From: Nanobdellota archaeon
GTDB taxonomy: Archaea > Nanobdellota > Nanobdellia > Woesearchaeales > JAUYGA01
DNA length: 8,992 nt
Direction: 5' to 3'
Assembly: GCA_030690755.1 (NCBI GenBank)
Contig: JAUYGA010000181.1
Location: 1 to 8,992 of the forward strand
The notes below the pieces were generated by a model that ran no database searches, was not told the DNA's origin, and saw only the letters and a program-made list of their open reading frames with translations. A program made the translations under genes and the position numbers. Of the stretch, positions 5,399 through 8,992 are shown piece after piece (the stretch's first letter is position 1; each line of letters begins with the position of its first letter).

Positions 5399-5791
5399 AT
5401 GGTATTAAATGATGTTTTGGCAAACGCAATGTCCAACATACTAAACAATGAAAAGAAAGGGAAAGATAGCTGCATCATCAGACCATCAGCTAAACTGACA
5501 AAAAAAGTGCTTGAAATAATGAAAGACCATATGTATGTAGGCAACTTTGAGGAAGTCAAAGATGGCAAAGGAAATGTCCTTAAATTAAATTTACTCGGAA
5601 ACATCAACAAATGCGGAGTAATAAAACCAAGGCACGCAGTTAAAATAAACAACTTTGAAAAATTCGAAAAAAGATTTTTACCTGCTAAAGATTTTGGAAT
5701 AATCATAGTATCGACAACAAAAGGACTTATGACACACATAGAGGCTAAGGAAAAAGGCTTTGGCGGAAAACTACTCGCTTACATTTATTAG
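5399..5791 (+). CDS. rps8: 30S ribosomal protein uS8 (S8)
   Basis: uS8 is a primary 16S rRNA-binding protein needed for central-domain assembly. In Methanococcus and in E. coli, uS8 also represses its own operon through an rRNA-like mRNA hairpin; no such hairpin is evident here by eye. The 130-residue product matches archaeal length and sequence: LNDVLANAMSNILNNEKKGK (residues 3-22), MYVGNFEEVKDGKGN (45-59), LNLLGNINKCGVIKPRHAV (63-81), and the C-terminal signature STTKGLMTHIEAKEKGFGGK (105-124) ending LLAYIY. It is followed by a 44-base spacer before uL6. Very secure. Confidence 0.97.
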   Translation: MVLNDVLANAMSNILNNEKKGKDSCIIRPSAKLTKKVLEIMKDHMYVGNFEEVKDGKGNVLKLNLLGNINKCGVIKPRHAVKINNFEKFEKRFLPAKDFGIIIVSTTKGLMTHIEAKEKGFGGKLLAYIY

Positions 5792-5835
5792 AATAATTAG
5801 AATACTATAACCAAACACACAAAAATAAACCAAAA
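5792..5835 (+). promoter_or_regulatory. uS8-uL6 spacer with a TATA-like box, no Shine-Dalgarno
   Basis: This 44-base spacer lacks a purine-rich ribosome binding site before the uL6 ATG at 5836. It holds TACTATAA (5803-5810), centred about 30 bases before the ATG, so an internal promoter giving a leaderless uL6 transcript is possible. The geometry matches the spacer before uL22. The high A/T content means the box could be chance. Confidence 0.25.
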
Positions 5836-6381
5836 ATGGCAAAAACCAGAATTGAAGAAAAACTGAAAATCCCTGCAGACATACAGATCAACGTAGAAGG
5901 TAGATTGATTAGAGCAAAAGGAAAGAAAGGGTCTTTAGAAAAAACATGGGTTGACAATAAAATAAAAGCAAAACAACAAGATAATGAACTGATATTTTAC
6001 GCTGATGAAAAACCAACAAAAAGAGAAAAAACAAACATAAACACATTGAGAGCGCATGTAAGAAACATGATAAAAGGCGTTAATGAAGGATACCTGTACA
6101 AATTAAAGATATGCTCTGGCCACTTCCCGATGAATGTAAGCGTTTCAGGCAGCGAATTCATAGTCAAAAATTTCCTAGGAGAAAAAACACCAAGAAAAAT
6201 ACAATTCCAAAAAGAAGTAAAGATAACTGTGCAAGGTCAAGACGTGCTTGTTGAAGGCATTGAGAAAGATCTAGTATCTCAGACAGCAGCCAATATAGAA
6301 CAACTAACCAGAAGAACAAACTTCGACAAGAGAATATTTCAAGACGGAATATACATAACCCAGAAAGATGCCGAAAAATAA
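5836..6381 (+). CDS. rpl6: 50S ribosomal protein uL6 (L6)
   Basis: uL6 binds near the sarcin-ricin loop and the factor-binding stalk of the 50S subunit. The 181-residue product has two alpha-L/L6 repeats. The first (about 10-85) carries IPADIQINVEGRLIRAKGKK, with LRAHVRNMIKGVNEGYLYKL (71-90) at the junction. The second (about 92-170) has GHFPMNVSVSGSEFIVKNFL (95-114) and GEKTPRKI. The archaeal C-terminal signature is KDLVSQTAANIEQLTRR (144-160) and IFQDGIYI (167-174). Length is normal for archaea. The start has no Shine-Dalgarno but gives the expected MAKTRIEEKLKIP beginning. An 85-base spacer follows. Very secure. Confidence 0.97.
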   Translation: MAKTRIEEKLKIPADIQINVEGRLIRAKGKKGSLEKTWVDNKIKAKQQDNELIFYADEKPTKREKTNINTLRAHVRNMIKGVNEGYLYKLKICSGHFPMNVSVSGSEFIVKNFLGEKTPRKIQFQKEVKITVQGQDVLVEGIEKDLVSQTAANIEQLTRRTNFDKRIFQDGIYITQKDAEK

Positions 6382-6450
6382 AATCTGAAATAAAACCATA
6401 AATAGAATAATCAAAATAAACAAATCAAATAACTAAAAACAAAAAATATG

Positions 6451-6457
6451 AAAGGTT
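6451..6457 (+). promoter_or_regulatory. Shine-Dalgarno for eL32
   Basis: AAAGGTT, 9 bases before the ATG at 6467. It lies at the end of the 85-base uL6-eL32 spacer (6382-6466), the longest in the window. The rest of that spacer is A-rich, with no hairpin or gene that I can see. Confidence 0.5.
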
Positions 6458-6466
6458 AAAATCAAA

Positions 6467-7048
6467 ATGGAAATCAAAAAAGCACTTGAATTGAGAAGTA
6501 AAAAGAAAAGCAAAAAACCATTTTTCTTAAGACAAGATGGACATAAAAAGAGAAAGCTTGAGCAAAAATGGAGAAAACCAAAAGGATCAGACTCAAAAAT
6601 GCGAAGGCATCTTAAAAGCTATAGGAGAAGCCCAAGCCCGGGATTTGGATCACCAGTCATAGTAAAAGGTCTAGACCAGAACGGATTAAAACCAATCCTT
6701 GTGCAAAATGCAGATCAATTAACAAAAATAAACAAACAAACAGAATCAATAATAATCGCAAAAGTAGGCAAGAAAAACAGAGCAGAGATATTAAAAAAAG
6801 CAATAACACTAGGATTGAAAATAGTCAATGTAAAAAATGCTCAAGAATCGCTAAAAACCATAGAAAATGCTATGAAAGAGAGAAAAGACAAGAAAGCAAA
6901 GACAAAAGAAGACAAAAACAAAAAAACCAAGGAAGAAGCAAAAGAAAACAAAAAAGACATAGAACAGAAACTAGAAGAAACTGATGATGAGAAAAAAGAA
7001 AGAGATAACAAAGAAAAAAACAGGATCTTAACAAAAAAAGAAAATTAA
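6467..7048 (+). CDS. rpl32e: 50S ribosomal protein eL32 (L32e) with long Lys/Glu tail
   Basis: eL32 occurs only in archaeal and eukaryotic 50S/60S subunits. The signature region is clear: FFLRQDGHKKRKLEQKWRKP (residues 19-38), GSDSKMRRHLKSYRRSP (40-56) and GFGSPVIVKGLDQNGLKP (59-76). A conserved alpha/beta C-terminal part with SIIIAKVGKKNRAEILKKA (94-112) and LGLKIVNVK follows, ending near residue 134. Residues 135-193 are an almost pure Lys/Glu/Asp/Asn tail with no hydrophobic core, likely disordered. The total of 193 residues exceeds the usual archaeal 125-145 or so. Spacers of 85 and 75 bases flank the gene. The family is secure; the tail's role is unknown. Confidence 0.96.
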   Translation: MEIKKALELRSKKKSKKPFFLRQDGHKKRKLEQKWRKPKGSDSKMRRHLKSYRRSPSPGFGSPVIVKGLDQNGLKPILVQNADQLTKINKQTESIIIAKVGKKNRAEILKKAITLGLKIVNVKNAQESLKTIENAMKERKDKKAKTKEDKNKKTKEEAKENKKDIEQKLEETDDEKKERDNKEKNRILTKKEN

Positions 7049-7050
7049 GA

Positions 7051-7058
7051 TATAAAAA
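7051..7058 (+). promoter_or_regulatory. TATA-like box upstream of eL19
   Basis: TATAAAAA lies just after the eL32 stop, in the 75-base spacer 7049-7123. If used, transcription would begin about 25 bases downstream, near 7080, leaving a leader of about 40 bases that includes the eL19 Shine-Dalgarno. It could drive an eL19-uL18-uS5 sub-transcript. The A-rich context makes a chance match quite possible. Confidence 0.25.
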
Positions 7059-7110
7059 CAAAGATAAACAAAAGGCAAAAATAAAACAAACACATCCAAT
7101 AATATCAATA

Positions 7111-7117
7111 AGAGGTC
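7111..7117 (+). promoter_or_regulatory. Shine-Dalgarno for eL19
   Basis: AGAGGTC, 6 bases before the ATG at 7124. It is the same GAGGTC word that precedes uL14. Confidence 0.65.
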
Positions 7118-7123
7118 AAACAA

Positions 7124-7600
7124 ATGAACCTTAAATCAAAAAAACGAATGGCATGCGAAGTCGGGCATTGCTCTGACAGAAGAGTGATTTTCAATCCAGA
7201 AAGAATAGAAGAGATAAGCAAAGCCATAACAAAATCAGACATCCGCGCATTAATCAATGACAATGCTATTGTAATAAAACACAAAAGAGGCGTATCCAGA
7301 GGAAGAGCCAGAGAACATGACGCGCAAAAAAGGAAAGGAAGAAGAAAAGGTCATGGCTCAAGAAAAGGAAAAATGACGGCAAGACTTCCGCAAAAACAAG
7401 CATGGATAGCCAAAATAAGAATGCAAAGAAAGTTCATAAAAGAACTAAAAGACAAGGGACTAGTCAACAAGGAAGTTTACAGAATACTCTACCTAAAAGC
7501 AAAAGGCGGGTTTTTCAGAAGCAAAAATCACATAAAGATCTATCTAAATGAAAAAGATTTGGTCATAAAACCAAATCAAGAAAACAAAAATAAAGTCTAA
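7124..7600 (+). CDS. rpl19e: 50S ribosomal protein eL19 (L19e)
   Basis: eL19 is an archaeal/eukaryotic 50S protein made of long helices that contact rRNA and form an inter-subunit bridge. The 158-residue product shows KKRMACEVGHCSDRRVIFNP (residues 6-25) and the ITKSDIRALINDNAIV helix (35-50). The highly diagnostic basic segment is RGVSRGRAREHDAQKRKGRR (55-74), followed by KGHGSRKGK and WIAKIRMQRKFIKELKDKG (94-112). VYRILYLKAKGGFFRSK (118-134) closes the domain. Length fits the archaeal norm of about 150. Met9 is an in-frame later candidate, but the Shine-Dalgarno supports 7124. The gene is followed after 8 bases by uL18. Very secure. Confidence 0.98.
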   Translation: MNLKSKKRMACEVGHCSDRRVIFNPERIEEISKAITKSDIRALINDNAIVIKHKRGVSRGRAREHDAQKRKGRRKGHGSRKGKMTARLPQKQAWIAKIRMQRKFIKELKDKGLVNKEVYRILYLKAKGGFFRSKNHIKIYLNEKDLVIKPNQENKNKV

Positions 7601-7603
7601 GGA
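7599..7603 (+). promoter_or_regulatory. Short Shine-Dalgarno for uL18 overlapping the eL19 stop
   Basis: AAGGA begins in the TAA stop of eL19 (7598-7600) and lies 5 bases before the uL18 ATG at 7609. It is short but well placed, and supports coupling of the two genes. Confidence 0.45.
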
Positions 7604-7608
7604 AAAAA

Positions 7609-8157
7609 ATGCTATACCAAAAATACACTGTCAGGAAAAGAAGAAGAAGAGAAGGCAGAACTAACTACAAAAAAAGGATAAAACTGCTTTTATCAAAAAA
7701 ACCAAGACTTGTAGTCAGAAAAACCAATGACCACATAACCGCGCAGATAATCGAATTTAACCCGAAAGGAGACAAAGTCCTTGCTTCCGCGCACTCCAAA
7801 AACCTGCAGAAATTAGGATGGACGTTCAGCAACAACAACCTTCCTGCATCATACCTCCTTGGAATGCTCATTGCGCAAAAATCAAAAGAGAAAAAATGCA
7901 TTGAAGCAATCCTGGACACAGGATTAAATTCATCAATAAAAGGATCAAAAATTTATGCAGTTGCCAAAGGAGCAATAGACAACGGCCTAAACATACATCA
8001 CTCTATCAATATAATACCGGATGAGAAAAGACTGAATGGAGAACACATCATAGAATACGCAAAAAAAGTTAAAGGAAAAGGCACCCAATTTTCGAAATTC
8101 GATCCAAATTCCTTCAAGAAAATTTTTGAAGAAGTGAAAAACAAAATCATAAAATAA
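7609..8157 (+). CDS. rpl18: 50S ribosomal protein uL18 (L18)
   Basis: uL18 binds 5S rRNA in the central protuberance with uL5, which is also coded in this window. The 182-residue product has the archaeal/eukaryotic N-terminus YTVRKRRRREGRTNYKKRIK (residues 6-25) and LLSKKPRLVVRKTNDHITAQ (27-46). The helical core has GWTFSNNNLPASYLLGMLIA (70-89) and the segment with LDTGLNSSIKGSKIYAVAKG (102-121), then AIDNGLNIHHS. GEHIIEYAKKV (144-154) and FSKFDPNSFKKIFEEVKNKI (161-180) end the protein, matching the archaeal C-terminus. Length is typical for archaea. Very secure. Confidence 0.97.
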   Translation: MLYQKYTVRKRRRREGRTNYKKRIKLLLSKKPRLVVRKTNDHITAQIIEFNPKGDKVLASAHSKNLQKLGWTFSNNNLPASYLLGMLIAQKSKEKKCIEAILDTGLNSSIKGSKIYAVAKGAIDNGLNIHHSINIIPDEKRLNGEHIIEYAKKVKGKGTQFSKFDPNSFKKIFEEVKNKIIK

Positions 8158-8194
8158 ATCAGAAAAAAACAGGATACAATAAACATAATAAAAA

Positions 8195-8992
8195 ATGAAA
8201 CCAAAAAAAGAAAAAACGGAAAAAGTCGAGAAAGAACAAGTGACTGAAGAGCATGAAGAAGAAAAAGAAGTTTTCGAAGCATCTGAAGTTGTAGATGTAA
8301 TCAGCGAAGAAGAAATAAAAGCTGTATCTGAAGATAAAGATGTAGAAAAAATAAAGATAAGCTCGACATTCAATGCAGAAACCTGGAAGCCAAAAACAAA
8401 AACAGGAATGAGAGTCAAAAATAAAGAAATAGTCAATATTGACCAATTACTTGATGAAGGTAAAACCATACTTGAAGCAGAGATAGTTGACGCATTAATA
8501 CCTAACCTAACAAATGATTTGTTGTTAATAGGACAGGCAAAAGGCAAGTTCGGCGGCGGCCAGAGAAGAATATTCAGACAGACGCAAAAGAAAACACGAG
8601 AAGGCAATAAGCCAAAGTTCACAACTTACGCTATTGTAGGAGACCAAGACGGACACATTGGTTCTGGCAGAGGAAAATCCAAAGAAACAGTGCCTGCAAG
8701 AGAAAAAGCAATAAGAAACGCTAAAAGAAACATAATCAAAATAAGAAGAGGATGCGGAAGCTGGCAATGCAACTGCAAAACTCCTCACTCAATTCCATTT
8801 GCAGTAGAAGGAAAATGCGGATCAGTTAAATTGAGAATCTTGCCTGCGCCAAAAGGAACAGGCCTTATTGTGCAAAAAGAATGCGCAAAAATGCTTAAAC
8901 TAGCAGGAATAAAAGATGCATGGTCTGAAGTAGAAGGCCAAACCGGATCAGCAATAAACCTGATGGATGCCTGTTTTACTGCTTTAAAACAA
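8195..8992 (+). CDS. rps5: 30S ribosomal protein uS5 (S5), 5' part, truncated by window edge
   Basis: The frame stays open from the ATG at 8195 to the last base: 266 codons, no stop, so the 3' end is outside. uS5 lies at the mRNA entry and helps decoding accuracy. Residues 1-60 are an acidic/Lys-rich extension. The family core then starts at WKPKTKTGMRVK (64-75), with ILEAEIVDALIPNL (92-105), IVGDQDGHIGSGRGKSKE (147-164), the archaeal RRGCGSWQCNCKTPHSIPF (184-202; Cys187, Cys192, Cys194), KCGSVKLRILPAPKGTGLIV and LAGIKDAWS. A glycine/basic stretch, GKFGGGQRRIFRQTQKKTRE (117-136), replaces the shorter usual loop before the conserved strand. There is no Shine-Dalgarno in the 37-base spacer. The start is less certain than the identity, because the extension is low complexity. 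Confidence 0.94.
   Translation, partial: MKPKKEKTEKVEKEQVTEEHEEEKEVFEASEVVDVISEEEIKAVSEDKDVEKIKISSTFNAETWKPKTKTGMRVKNKEIVNIDQLLDEGKTILEAEIVDALIPNLTNDLLLIGQAKGKFGGGQRRIFRQTQKKTREGNKPKFTTYAIVGDQDGHIGSGRGKSKETVPAREKAIRNAKRNIIKIRRGCGSWQCNCKTPHSIPFAVEGKCGSVKLRILPAPKGTGLIVQKECAKMLKLAGIKDAWSEVEGQTGSAINLMDACFTALKQ

Noticed and set aside
5381..5560. uS8 autoregulatory (rRNA-mimic) site near the uS8 start
   Set aside because: uS8 is a known autoregulator in other organisms, but I could not find by eye a hairpin resembling the 16S helix 21 binding site here. A covariance-model scan would be needed.
6382..6466. Longest spacer checked for a small RNA, hairpin or extra gene between uL6 and eL32
   Set aside because: It is A-rich low-complexity sequence with no stable pairing and no credible reading frame. 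Only the eL32 Shine-Dalgarno can be supported.
1..8992. Possible novel system, mobile element or horizontal insertion in the cluster
   Set aside because: Every gene is a recognised translation gene in the standard archaeal order. Composition is uniform, and there are no transposase, integrase, tRNA or direct-repeat signs of insertion.

Overview
This window is one uninterrupted, single-strand archaeal ribosomal protein cluster (the joined S10/spc-type operon). It starts in the last codons of uL2 and runs off the right edge inside uS5. All 19 genes are on the + strand. They follow the archaeal order: uL2 (3' end), uS19, uL22, uS3, uL29, aIF1/SUI1, RNase P Rpp29 (rnp1), uS17, uL14, uL24, eS4, uL5, uS14, uS8, uL6, eL32, eL19, uL18, uS5 (5' part). 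The eukaryote/archaea-only proteins eS4, eL32 and eL19, the Rpp29 subunit and the zinc-ribbon aIF1 make an archaeal origin essentially certain.

The DNA is A+T-rich. The sense strand is very A-rich, and arginine is mostly coded by AGA. Proteins are compact but several carry Lys/Glu-rich tails. Gaps between genes are at most 85 bases. An extended N-terminus on uS14, a glycine/basic insertion in uS5 and an altered uL22 hairpin loop also differ from the usual euryarchaeal forms. Together these suggest a small-genome DPANN-type archaeon (Woesearchaeota/Pacearchaeota-like). That placement is inference from memory of the families and needs a phylogeny.

Layout: bases 1-45 are the uL2 tail. Bases 129-3046 (uS19 to uS17) are tightly packed, with ATGA stop/start overlaps at uL22-uS3, uS3-uL29 and uL29-aIF1 and a 17-base overlap at rnp1-uS17. 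Bases 3086-5791 (uL14 to uS8) are again tight, with further ATGA overlaps at uL24-eS4 and uL5-uS14. Bases 5836-8992 (uL6 to uS5) are looser, with gaps of 44-85 bases before uL6, eL32 and eL19. These gaps are A/C-rich and nearly G-free, and a few hold TATA-like words that could be internal promoters. No stretch over 300 bases lacks a gene.

Functionally the genes supply 30S and 50S proteins in coordinated amounts, one initiation factor for start-codon selection, and one subunit of the tRNA 5'-processing enzyme. I see no mobile element, CRISPR array, tRNA, defence gene or unknown protein family, and no undescribed system. The findings are modest: lineage-specific protein extensions, translation-start signals written into the Lys/Glu tails, and small inverted repeats.
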